Source: Valencia hispanica
Taxonomy: Eukaryota > Chordata > Actinopteri > Cyprinodontiformes > Valenciidae
Assembly (NCBI GenBank): GCA_963556495.2
Contig: OY747702.1
Location: 50,324,286-50,388,285, forward strand
DNA length: 64,000 bases
Reading direction: 5' to 3'
Position numbers and translations under genes: made by a program. The notes below the pieces were generated by a model, which was not told the DNA's origin, ran no database searches, and worked only from the letters and a program-made list of their open reading frames with translations. Position 1 is the stretch's first letter, and each line of letters starts with the position of its first letter. Shown here in pieces: positions 34,855 through 43,945 of this stretch.

Positions 34855-35121
34855 TTATTTTGGGCATGTCTCAAAATGTAGCCGAGACAACTCCACGCTA
34901 ACGTTACCTACCATGGATGTCTCCACTTGCGCGTCTCCTCGCGCAGCAGCACCTGCTGCTGGGGTGGTGACCCCGGCACCAAATAGGTCTGTCAACCTAA
35001 AACATTTAGCAGCTTCCACCTCCAGAGATTTTAGCTTTTTGAGACGCACTTTTTCAGCGCCGCCGGGGCATTTCTTACCCTTCTCCATTTTCAGCTCAGC
35101 AGCATCCCCCCATCCCACCAC
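34855..35121 (-). pseudogene. hAT transposase N-terminal relic
   Basis: An 88-codon minus-strand frame with MEKGKKCPGGAEKVRLKK followed by AAKCFRLTDLFGAG. This basic GGAEK-R-KK-K plus A-A-K-C-x-x-x-T-D-x-F pattern is typical of N-termini of a group of fish hAT proteins. It lies just inside the right terminus and would read inward, as expected for the original gene of the outer element. The rest of that gene is gone. Confidence 0.5.
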
Positions 35122-35422
35122 TCCGGCTCATCTCATGAGGTCCTGCCCACCCTGGTTTGTGTTGTGATTGACAGCACTGTCAGGCTGTCAGCCCATGATT
35201 GATTGACGATTACAAACATAAACCAATTATATGTGTCGATGCTGGCAACACACTGCTAGCCCTCTGTAGCCAATTGGCCGTCCCAACTGGAGGGAATTTA
35301 AAGAGAGGGAAAAAAAAAGACAAAAAACAGCCGACCGGCCCACATTGGGTCAACGGCCCACCGGGATGATGCCCGGTATGCCAGATGGCCAGTCCACCCC
35401 TGTCTACCTCCATGTCCTCCAG

Positions 35423-36264
35423 AATCTGTGTATCATTCGTCCTTTCCATTTTGGATTGCCAAAAATCATAAAATGAAAATGTGATTGTTTTTTTTGTTAT
35501 TTGTTTTAAAATCGAAAAAAAAACAAAAAAAACAAATCGTCGTACTTTTTATTCAAAAAATACAAAATTGAAAAACTGGCCGCATGACCAAATTTGATTT
35601 TAATATTTAATTGCTCGGATGTACCATTTTCTGCGACTATCAGATCCTGTGACTCTATGGGGCACCGTTTCACTGATTCCTACTGACGGAATGTATTGGC
35701 ACTTTTCAGTAATCATTATTGCCATTATGGAAATCTGATATGAGAGGTAAACAATATTTTGGAAAGGCTATGGAAGGGTCACCTAATATGATCGAACCTG
35801 TGAGCTGCTAGAATTGTTGACCTCTGAGCCACTTTCCTTCTGTCACCTTTACACTCAAAACACTTTAAATTTTATAACTAACCTATGCACACTGTTACGT
35901 AAAAAAAAGTTTGAACCCTCTAATACTTTTCTTTCATTTGTGATCGAGGAGTCAAAATTGGTGATCTATGGAGGAATTAGTGAAACAGCACCACTCAGAG
36001 TCATAGAATGTGATAGTTGCAGAAAATTGTATAACACCTGTTCACGTATATTCAAGAAATTAAATATTGAAATCAAATTTGGTCATGCAGCCCGTTTATC
36101 AATTTTGAATATTTGATCCAAAATAAAAATGTAACATTTGAAAAACAGGACCTTTTTGTTTTTTGAGTCCAAATTTAAAACAAATAAAAAAAAAACAATC
36201 ACATTTTAATTTTTTGATTTTTGTTTGTCAATTGAAAATTGAAAGGACTAATGATACACAGATT
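35423..36264. mobile_element. Fold-back element, copy 1
   Basis: The ends aatctgtgtatcattcgtcc (35423) and the reverse complement of aatctgtgtatcattagtcc (ends 36264) start an inverted repeat that spans most of the element. The left arm caaatttgattttaatattt (35590-35610) pairs with aaatattgaaatcaaattt (36061-36080). Left aatcagtgaaac-type bases near 35665-35690 pair with gaattagtgaaacagc (35972-35987). The central non-paired part is about 280 bp. No coding capacity. It is the same family as 50592-51634. Confidence 0.82.
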
Positions 36265-36475
36265 CTCAAGCATTGTACGTTTTGTTTTATCACATTTTTT
36301 AATGTTAAAATCTTCTGCACCAAAGCTGCTGCCTCAGTTGCTTGCACTTGGGTCCTACCTCAAACCGCACCATGACATAATTTTCATAAGAATGTCACAT
36401 TCCCCACTTTAAAAAAGTATCCTATTCACAGTTAAAAAAGGGTTTTACGTTTTTCCTCAGATTTAGGTAAACAAG

Positions 36476-36758
36476 ATGGCAAAGAATCTATTTAACAGAC
36501 AACTGACAAATGAAACCTCAACTGCAAAGCTGCTGAAATACAGTTCTTTTAAAGGATGGGTGGCATGTAAAATCCACTTTTTAAAGCTTTCGTCACATTC
36601 TTATGCCATTCCCTCCTTAAAAACATGCCTAAAGGGTTTCTTAGGTAAATTTATGTATGTTTGAGTAATCAAATCAACGCCCTTAAATTTTGATTACCGC
36701 CCACGTCTCTCCTGTTGTTGAAAGGGTGCTTTACAAATAAAATTGCCTTGCCTTGCCT
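36476..36758 (+). mobile_element. Highly decayed L2 3' fragment
   Basis: Ends with gtgctttacaaataaaattg and ccttgccttgcc (36727-36758), the tail of the CCTTG L2 family. The upstream 62-codon frame vaguely retains the ORF2 terminus: TAKLLKYSSFK for the ETLxxFKSR block and LKTCLKGFLGKF for the KTHLF block, with about 70 foreign bases between. Confidence 0.65.
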
Positions 36759-37260
36759 CCTTTGTCCTCCTCGCAGACCCGGTCTTGGAGTTCTCCTTCG
36801 TTTCTGGCCCTCCCATGCCATTCTCCAATTCCACTCTCATCCTGGTTCCTCCCTGGTCAGCCTCCATGCCGCTCCCTGATGGAAAACACCCACCATATTC
36901 ACCATCGCAGCCGTCCTCCTCAGTCACCTCCCTATCCACCCTCCAATGCTTCAACCTGCAGAGAAGAGAAACTGGATCACCATCTCACCAAGCCTCCCAT
37001 CTCACCAAGCCTCTCATCCTCAGCGGACCTCAGTTCACATGTCTTCTACTTACCTCCTCCAAGCAACCTCAAACTGGCTTCCAAGAGCATTTCTATTCCA
37101 TTACAAGATCCACTGAAGAGATAATTACTCCTGGAACCATTCTAATTACTCACCTGTTTCTCTCCAGTCCAGTTCCACCCTTCGGATTCCCCCATCGCAG
37201 TCATTCACTCGCTCTCTCATTATTTACTGGCTTACAATAAACATTTCAAAACTGATTGTT
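36759..37260 (+). other. Pyrimidine-rich segment with an AATAAA signal
   Basis: C/T-rich on the plus strand, with two overlapping open frames (36743-37240, 36753-37124) that are Pro/Ser-rich and look compositional. A gtacaataaac-like sequence (acaataaacatt) occurs at 37236-37247. It may belong to an unrecognised retroelement end. No family assigned. Confidence 0.3.
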
Positions 37261-38750
37261 TGCTGTCTGGGATTGTTGACAGAAATTCGAGTATTTTGAG
37301 TCCAAAAAGGACAAAGATAATAATGATCCCACCTCCAGAAAATGATATATGTTGCCTTTTAACTCACTTTCTTAATCTTCCTTACTTCAATAATATTTAA
37401 GTTCCACTACACAGCACGGCTTATCCAGGTCTAATGCAAATACAAACCGATCCACACTGGAAGCTGTAAAGTTAGACTACCCCTGCTTGAGGTTGTTTTT
37501 CTGCTTAAAGCACCTCCGATGGCAGTTCTGCAAGAAAAACGTTCTCCCATAATCTATTTTTGAAAGATCATAGTAAACTTTATTCAATAATCGCATTGCC
37601 TTGGGCAACCAGAAACACTCGCAAGCAGAGGGATCTGAGGATTTTAAGATGGAACTCTCTCCTACTCGCGGGCTATCAAAGTTCCAGTAAACACATAACA
37701 GATCTGAATATAAAGCACAAATGCTATACTTTGAGCCAAGTCATCACCAATTTATCATTTATCTTTCTTTTGGCGAGTACCCCAGGGAGGTTTAATTTTA
37801 TGTTTAGAAACTGTCATCATATAAATAATGTGGAAACATGAGTTTATCTGTTTTTCAGATCTGCACACAGAAGGAACCGCTCCAGTCCCCTTTCGTCAGC
37901 CAATGTTTAACATTTATGTTACACTGAGCCAAACAGTAGATCCAAATGTGCTTGCAGTGATGGAAACAATAAAAATAGTACTTAATATATAAAATCCCAA
38001 TGAAAGATATGCAAGTTTGTGGTTGAAAAGGGCTCCTTGAATATGTGGCTGTCTCAACATACCAGCTTAAATCGCCATTGAGACTTGATCAGTTAAAATT
38101 TTACATATATGCTACTCAACAACTCTGCATCCCAGTTCTTTCAGAGTTCATCTCTCACGGGGTCTTAATTGTGTTTTTGAGAATGCTCTGATGAGAACTA
38201 AGACTGCAACTACAAGTGATCAAAGACTGATTGATAGACAAAAGACAGTCTCTGGTTCCTTCACAGAAAATGTTCAGTTAAGTGCAATTAAGGTTTGCAA
38301 CTCACAAAACAACCAAGAAATTAAAGACTGTTAAAAGAAACACATCTCAATTCAAAAAACTTTTCTTTTATCAAACATGCATGCAGTGTTTGCTATTCCA
38401 TGTTGCAATGTTGTCAAAGTTGCAACTTATAAGTTCCTCTTCATGAATTTACATATAAATGTCTCTGTAAAAAAGAACTTTCTTCCCAACAAATTTATTC
38501 TTGACAAAGATTTGTTGCCTTCTTCAACACATGTTAGACCTTCAATTAGCAGATCCTAAGATACATCATTTGGGCTTCAAATTCATGTTAACAGTTACAG
38601 AGCGAGACAGAAAATCAGTCACGAGACATCACCACCTGAAAACTTCAGCCTGACAGGAATAGTTAGGTGTTGATTCGTTAGTGCTGCTTTTTTATGAATG
38701 TTGGGCCCTGTTTATCCAGCCTCACCTGTTAGTAGCATGTGTCATTACAG
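37261..38750. other. Unannotated spacer
   Basis: About 1.5 kb without a recognised gene or repeat. Short open frames (37560-37841, 38377-38559) lack motifs. Confidence 0.4.
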
Positions 38751-39061
38751 ATGTGGTGTAGAGGTTTCTACACCACACTAAACCATGGTGCTACCAGCTG
38801 ATTCGACGGGGTAAGCCGTATTGCGTCATTTCCTGTTGTCACTGTTGCGCTCCCTGTAAACTGTTTGGTGTTCAGAGTCTCTTGAATTGATCTTATTTTC
38901 TCTCTGCTGAGCCCTTTCTAAGTTATTTTAACACACAAGCACACTAAAATACACGTTTTGTGGTGGTGTACTTTACGTTTTGGGAACTCCTTGTGTTTCA
39001 CACAGCTTTTCTTGGGGTGGTAAGGTCTCGCTAGCTCAGTTAGCTTAGCTTCATTGCGGCT
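38751..39061 (+). promoter_or_regulatory. Probable L2 5' UTR
   Basis: This is non-coding sequence before ORF1 of the L2 element, where LINEs of this type carry their internal promoter. It starts with the hairpin tgtggtgtaga / tctacaccaca (4-base loop) and has a gcttagctt-type repeated segment (ctagctcagttagcttag) near 39032-39050. Promoter function is inferred from position only. Confidence 0.45.
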
Positions 39062-39946
39062 ATGGCTACTCTTCTCTCTCCTGTCTCTAACTCTTCTCTT
39101 CTCTCTTGCTCTCTCTGTCAGATGTTTAGTTACTTCCCTGCCTCCTTTAGTGATAATGGTAACTGTAATAAATGTAATATTTTTGTAGCTTTGGAGGCGA
39201 GGGTATCAGAATTAGAAGCACGGCTCCGCGCTGTTGAAAAACCAGCAGATAGCCGAAGCCTATTAGCCAGCGCGGAGCCAACAAGGATAGATCCCCCTAG
39301 CTGTCCTCCGGTAGAGCCCGCGCAGCCGGGACCTCAGGCTGGTTGGGTCACTGTACGTAGGAAGCATAGTTCTAGGACCCAGCCCCCGGGCCAACACCAA
39401 CCGGTCCGCGTTTCTAACAGATTTTCCCCGCTCAGCAACACACCCGCTGAGAAACCAACCCTGGTAATTGGCAGCTCCATAGTCAGAAACGTGGCATTAG
39501 AGACACCATTGACCATAGTCAAATGTTTGCCAGGGGCCAGAACGGGCGACATCAAATCCTACCTGAAACTGCTGGCTAAAGATAAGCGTAAATACAGTAA
39601 GATTGTTATTCACGCTGGCGGTAACGACACCCGGTTACGCCAATCGGAGGTCACTAAAATTAGTGTTGCTTCGGTGTGTAAGTTTGCTAAAACAATGTCA
39701 GACTCGGTAATCTTTTCTGGTCCCCTGCCTGATCGGACCAGTGACGACATGTTTAGCCGCATGCTGTCATTCCATCAATGGTTGTCTAGGTGGTGTCCTG
39801 CAAACGATGTGGGCTACATTGATAACTGGAGAACATTTTGGGGAAAACCTGGTCTGATCCGGAGAGACGGCATCCATCCCACTTTGGATGGAGCAGCTCT
39901 TCTTTCTAGGAATATGGCCGAATTTATTAGTCCTCCAAAACACTGA
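39062..39946 (+). CDS. L2 ORF1 protein, SGNH-esterase type
   Basis: Intact 294-residue frame. Residues ~15-40 have four cysteines (CSLCQMF, CNKCNIF), a possible zinc-binding cluster. Residues ~40-60 ([16 protein letters not shown]) form a short coiled coil. After a Pro/Ser-rich linker, residues ~135-294 form an SGNH-hydrolase-like domain: [10 protein letters not shown] (nucleophile block, reading GSS rather than GDS), HAGGNDTR (GxND block) and [11 protein letters not shown] (D-x-x-H block). Such ORF1 esterases are established for CR1/L2-group LINEs, where ORF1p acts as a nucleic-acid chaperone within the ribonucleoprotein. The start is the first ATG after the UTR (gctATGgct). ORF2 follows 93 bp downstream. 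Confidence 0.9.
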   Translation: MATLLSPVSNSSLLSCSLCQMFSYFPASFSDNGNCNKCNIFVALEARVSELEARLRAVEKPADSRSLLASAEPTRIDPPSCPPVEPAQPGPQAGWVTVRRKHSSRTQPPGQHQPVRVSNRFSPLSNTPAEKPTLVIGSSIVRNVALETPLTIVKCLPGARTGDIKSYLKLLAKDKRKYSKIVIHAGGNDTRLRQSEVTKISVASVCKFAKTMSDSVIFSGPLPDRTSDDMFSRMLSFHQWLSRWCPANDVGYIDNWRTFWGKPGLIRRDGIHPTLDGAALLSRNMAEFISPPKH

Positions 39947-40595
39947 CAACCCAGTTTCCAGACCAGGAAGCAGAGTCGTAGTTTAACCCACCTCTCTGCT
40001 GCTTCTGTACTGTTACCCCCCCATTACTCTATAGAAACAGTGTCTTGCCCACGGCCAAAATTAAATGGATTAAAAGTTAAGCCAACAAAAGCAAATTATG
40101 GAAATCTCATAAAAATAAATACAACTTTGACTGAACAGAAAAAAAAATCTATTAAATGTGGTTTATTAAACATAAGATCTCTCTCCTCAAAGACTTTGTT
40201 AGTAAATGACTTGATTTGTGATAATCACATTGATTTCCTTTGTCTCACAGAAACCTGGTTGCAGCAGGAGGATTATGTCAGTATAAATGAGTCAACTCCT
40301 TCCAGTCATTTAAATTTTCACATTCCTAGAAATACTGGGCGAGGAGGAGGAGTTGCAACCATTTTTCGTTCTGATTTACTAATTAGTCCCAGACCAATTG
40401 ATAGCTACAAATTTTTTGAACATCTAACCCTTTATTTTCCTCATCCAAGTTGCAAAACATTAAGTGCGTTTTTGTTTGTGGTTTTGTATCGTCCACCAGG
40501 CCCTTACTCTCAATTCTTGGATCAGATCTCACATTTTTTATCTGATTTAGTATTAAATACTGATAGGGTTATTATAGTGGGGGACTTTAATATTC

Positions 40596-43500
40596 CTCCT
40601 CCCTGGGCTGCCACCTTATCGTGGTGGAGGGGTTTGAGTGTCCCAATGATCCTAGGAGCTATGTTGTCGGGGGCTTTTGCTCCTGGTAGGGTCACCCATG
40701 GCAATTTGGTTCTAGGTGAGGGATCAGACAAAGTGCAGCCCAAAAGACCCCTATGAAGAAAACGACAGATGGACTCAGTGTTCCCTCACCCGGACGCGGG
40801 TCACCGGGGCCCCCCTCTGGAGCCAGGCCTGGAGGTGGGGCACGTTGGCGAGCGCCTGGTGGCCGGGCCTTTACCCATGGGGCCCGGTCGGGATTAGCCC
40901 GAAGAGGTAACATGGGCCCCCCTTCCCATGAGCTCACCACCTGTGGGAGGGGCCATAGGGGTCGGGTGCTGTGCAGGATGGGCGGCGGCCAAAGGCGGGG
41001 ACCTTGGCGGTCCGATCCTCGGCTGCAGAAGCTGGCTCTCGGGACGTGGAACGTCACCTCTCTGGTGGGGAAGGAGCCGGAGCTGGTGTGCGAGGTTGAG
41101 AGGTTCCGACTGGACATCGTCGGACTCACCTCGGCGCACGGCTCTGGCTCTGGAACCCGTCTCTTCCACTCTGGGGTTGCCCCCGCTGAGAGGCGCCGAG
41201 CTGGGGTGGGCATACTTGTTGCCCCCCATCTCGGCGCCTGTACGTTGGGGTTTACCCCGGTGAACGAGAGGGTAGCCTCCCTCCGCCTTCGGGTGGGGGG
41301 ACGGGTCCTGACTGTTGTTTGTGCTTACGCGCCAAACAGCAGATTAGATTACCCACCCTTCTTGGAGTCTTTGGAAGGGGTGCTGGAGAGTGCTCCTCCT
41401 GGGGACTCCCTTGTTCTGCTGGGGGACTTCAACGCTCACGTGGGCAATGACAGTGAGACCTGGAGGGGTGTGGTTGGGCGGAATGGCCCCCCCGATCTAA
41501 ACCCGAGTGGTGTCTTGTTATTGGACTTCTGTGCTCGTCATGGATTGTCCATAACAAACACCATGTTCAAGCATAAAGGTGTCCATATGTGCACTTGGCA
41601 CCAGGACACCTTAGGCCGCAGCTCAATGATCGACTTGGTTGTCGTCTCATCTGATCTGCGGCCGCATGTTTTGGACACTCGGGTGAAGAGAGGGGCAGAG
41701 CTGTCCACTGACCACTACCTGGTGGTGAGTCGGCTCCGATGGTGGGGGAGGACGCCGGACAGACCTGGAAGGCCTAAACGTGTTGTGAGGGTCTGCTGGG
41801 AACGTCTGGCAGAGTCTCCTGTCAGAAGGAGCTTTAGCTCACACCTCCGGCAGAACTTTGAACACGTCCCGGGGGAGGCGGGGGACATCGAGTCCGAGTG
41901 GACCATGTTCCGCGCCTCCATTGCCGAGGCGGCTGACCGAAGCTGTGGCCGCAAGGTGGTCGGTGCCTGTCGCGGCGGCAACCCCCGAACCCGGTGGTGG
42001 ACACCGGCGGTAAGGGATGCTGTCAGGCTGAAGAAGGAGTCCTACCGGGTCTTTTTGGCTTGTGGGACCCCTGAAGCAGCTGATAGGTACCGACAGGCCA
42101 AGCGGGATGCGACTCGGATGGTTGCTGAGGCAAAAACTCGGGCGTGGGAGGAGTTTGGAGAGACCATGGAAAACGACTTCCGTACGGCTTCGAAGCGATT
42201 CTGGTCCACCATCCGGCGTCTCAGGGGGGGAAAGCGGTCTGCCACCAACACTGTTTACAGTGGGGATGGTGTGCTGCTGACCTCGACGCGGGACGTTTTG
42301 GGTCGGTGGATGGAATACTTCGAAGACCTCCTCAATCCCACCGGCACGCCTTCCAATCTGGAAGCAGGGTTTGGGGACTTGGGGTCGGGCTCTCCAATCT
42401 CTGGTGCCGAGGTCACCGAGGTCGTTAAAAAGCTCCTCGGTGGCAAGGCTCCGGGGGTGGATGAGATTCGACCGGAGTTCCTCAAGGCTCTGGATGTTGT
42501 GGGGCTGTGTTGGTTAACGCGGCTCTGCAATATTGCGTGGACATCGGGGGCAGTTCCCTTGGATTGGCAGACCGGGGTGGTGGTCCCCCTGTTTAAAAAG
42601 GGGGACCACAGGGTGTGTTCCAACTACAGGGGGATCACACTTCTGAGCCTCCCTGGTAAGGTCTATTCAGGGGTTCTGGAGAGGAGGGTCCGACGGATAG
42701 TCAAACCTCGGATCCAGGAGGAACAATGCGGTTTTCGTCCTGGCCGTGGAACACTGGACCAGCTCTACACCCTCAGCAGGGTCCTGGAGGGTGCGTGGGA
42801 GTTCGCCCAACCGGTCTACATGTGTTTTGTGGACTTGGAGAAGGCGTTCGACCGTGTCCCTCGGGGGGCCCTGTGGGGGGTGCTCCGGGAGTATGGGGTA
42901 CCGGGCCCCTTGATACGGGCTGTTAGGTCCCTGTACGACCGGTGCCAGAGTTTGGTTCGCATTGCCGGCAGTAAGTCGGGCTTGTTTCCGGTGAGAGTTG
43001 GACTCCGCCAAGGTTGCCCTTTGTCACCGATCCTGTTCCTAACTTTTATGGACAGGATTTCTAGGCGCAGCCAAGGCGTTGCGGGGATCCGTTTTGGTGG
43101 CCTCAGGATCGGGTCTCTGCTTTTTGCAGATGATGTGGTCCTGTTGGCTTCATCGGAGCGTGATCTACAGCTTTCGCTGGAGCTGTTCGCAGCCGAGTGT
43201 GAAGCGGCTGGGATGAGAATCAGCACCTCCAAATCCGAGGCCATGGTCTTGAGCCGGAAAAGGGTGGGGTGCCTCCTCTGGGTCAGGGATGGGGTCCTTC
43301 CCCAAGTGGAGGAGTTTAAGTATCTGGGGGTCTTGTTCACGAATGAGGGAAAAATGGAGCGGGAGATCGATAGACGGATTGGTGGGGCATCTGCAGTTAT
43401 GCGGGCGCTCTACCGGTCTGTCGTGGTAAAGAGAGAGCTGAGCCAAAAGGCGAAGCTCTCGATTTACCGGTCGATCTACGTTCCTACCCTCATCTATGGT

Positions 43501-43943
43501 CACGAACTCTGGGTGGTGACCGAAAGAACGAGATCACGGATACAAGCGGCTGAAATGAGTTTCCTCCGCAGAGTGTCTGGGCTCTCCCTTAGAGATAGGG
43601 TGAGAAGCTCAGTCATCCGGAGGGGGCTCAGAGTAGAGCCGCTGCTTCTCCACATCGAGAGGAGTCAGTTGAGGTGGCTCGGGCATCTGGTCAGGATGCC
43701 TCCTGGACGCCTCCCTGGTGAGGTGTTTCAGGCACGTCCCACCGGGAGGAGGCCCAGGGGAAGGCCCAGGACACGCTGGAGGGACTATGTTTCTCGGCTG
43801 GCCTGGGAGCGCCTTGGGGTTCCTCCCGAGGAGCTGGAACAAGTGGCTGGGGAGAGGGAAGTCTGGGTCTCTTTGCTTAGGCTGCTGCCCCCGCGACCCG
43901 ACCCCGGATAAGCGGAAGAAAATGGATGGATGGATGGATGGAT
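40596..43943 (+). mobile_element. Complete Rex3-type (RTE clade) LINE
   Basis: Inserted in the L2 endonuclease codons GDFN-I-H. The 14-bp sequence ggactttaatattc occurs on both sides (40582-40595 and 43944-43957); the terminal gg may be shared with the tail. The element begins ctcctccctgggctgcc and ends ataagcggaagaa followed by an (ATGG)n tail (43920-43943), the short tandem-repeat tail known for Rex3. The 3' UTR is very short, only about 10 bases from stop to tail. The 5' end carries a leader of 157 bp before the first ATG. Unlike most Rex3 copies it is not obviously 5'-truncated. Confidence 0.93.
40753..43911 (+). CDS. Rex3 endonuclease/reverse transcriptase, intact frame
   Basis: A 1052-residue uninterrupted frame. 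Residues 1-93 are basic and Gly/Pro-rich. The APE-type endonuclease (~94-330) has GTWNVTSL (Asn100), GDFNAHVG (224-231) and STDHYLVVS (318-326). Where many APE endonucleases have a catalytic Glu, residue ~126 sits in LTSAHG with no Glu. RT (~560-830) has [73 protein letters not shown] and [10 protein letters not shown] (catalytic Asp793-Asp794). The C-terminal domain has [15 protein letters not shown] and [14 protein letters not shown], and the protein ends PPRPDPG. It performs target-primed reverse transcription. Length fits RTE-clade proteins (~1000). All RT residues look sound, so the copy may be active, subject to the endonuclease question. Confidence 0.92.
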   Translation: MKKTTDGLSVPSPGRGSPGPPSGARPGGGARWRAPGGRAFTHGARSGLARRGNMGPPSHELTTCGRGHRGRVLCRMGGGQRRGPWRSDPRLQKLALGTWNVTSLVGKEPELVCEVERFRLDIVGLTSAHGSGSGTRLFHSGVAPAERRRAGVGILVAPHLGACTLGFTPVNERVASLRLRVGGRVLTVVCAYAPNSRLDYPPFLESLEGVLESAPPGDSLVLLGDFNAHVGNDSETWRGVVGRNGPPDLNPSGVLLLDFCARHGLSITNTMFKHKGVHMCTWHQDTLGRSSMIDLVVVSSDLRPHVLDTRVKRGAELSTDHYLVVSRLRWWGRTPDRPGRPKRVVRVCWERLAESPVRRSFSSHLRQNFEHVPGEAGDIESEWTMFRASIAEAADRSCGRKVVGACRGGNPRTRWWTPAVRDAVRLKKESYRVFLACGTPEAADRYRQAKRDATRMVAEAKTRAWEEFGETMENDFRTASKRFWSTIRRLRGGKRSATNTVYSGDGVLLTSTRDVLGRWMEYFEDLLNPTGTPSNLEAGFGDLGSGSPISGAEVTEVVKKLLGGKAPGVDEIRPEFLKALDVVGLCWLTRLCNIAWTSGAVPLDWQTGVVVPLFKKGDHRVCSNYRGITLLSLPGKVYSGVLERRVRRIVKPRIQEEQCGFRPGRGTLDQLYTLSRVLEGAWEFAQPVYMCFVDLEKAFDRVPRGALWGVLREYGVPGPLIRAVRSLYDRCQSLVRIAGSKSGLFPVRVGLRQGCPLSPILFLTFMDRISRRSQGVAGIRFGGLRIGSLLFADDVVLLASSERDLQLSLELFAAECEAAGMRISTSKSEAMVLSRKRVGCLLWVRDGVLPQVEEFKYLGVLFTNEGKMEREIDRRIGGASAVMRALYRSVVVKRELSQKAKLSIYRSIYVPTLIYGHELWVVTERTRSRIQAAEMSFLRRVSGLSLRDRVRSSVIRRGLRVEPLLLHIERSQLRWLGHLVRMPPGRLPGEVFQARPTGRRPRGRPRTRWRDYVSRLAWERLGVPPEELEQVAGEREVWVSLLRLLPPRPDPG

Positions 43944-43945
43944 GG
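43920..43945. repeat. (ATGG)n Rex3 3' tail
   Basis: Six units of atgg at the end of the Rex3, running into the target duplication. The same motif ends the SINE at 59324-59668 (as ccat on the plus strand) and, shortened, the damaged Rex3 at 32085. Confidence 0.93.

Larger units (their letters stand above)
33127..35402. mobile_element. Non-autonomous hAT transposon
   Basis: Termini caggggtggactgg (33127) and ccagtccacccctg (ends 35402), flanked by identical 8-bp repeats tctacctc (33119-33126 and 35403-35410). An 8-bp duplication and CAGxG-type ends define the hAT superfamily. At 2.28 kb it is shorter than an autonomous element. It holds transposase relics on both strands (minus 34855-35121; plus near 34230-34700) and a long AT-rich middle (33480-34120). 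Internal deletion plus nested insertion would explain this. Confidence 0.92.
32851..36400 (+). repeat. Possible LTR-like repeat split by two transposons
   Basis: Three pieces (32851-33126, 35411-35422, 36265-36400) become continuous once the hAT (33127-35402) and the fold-back element (35423-36264) are removed. The joined sequence is pyrimidine-rich, has a tttaag box near 33052, and ends with a ctgctgcctcagttgct / cttgggtcctacctc / ccatgaca segment of a kind seen at LTR 3' ends. No partner LTR or internal genes are found. The call rests on composition and memory of similar repeats, so it is weak. Confidence 0.3.

Noticed and set aside
36743..37240. 165-codon Pro/Ser-rich host protein
   Set aside because: Two frames over the same C/T-rich stretch are open, a sign of composition bias; no conserved motif or splice context.
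40692..41263. Overlapping frames of 111-173 codons inside Rex3
   Set aside because: They are opposite- and alternative-frame shadows of the GC-rich Rex3 ORF; the long frame has all the motifs.
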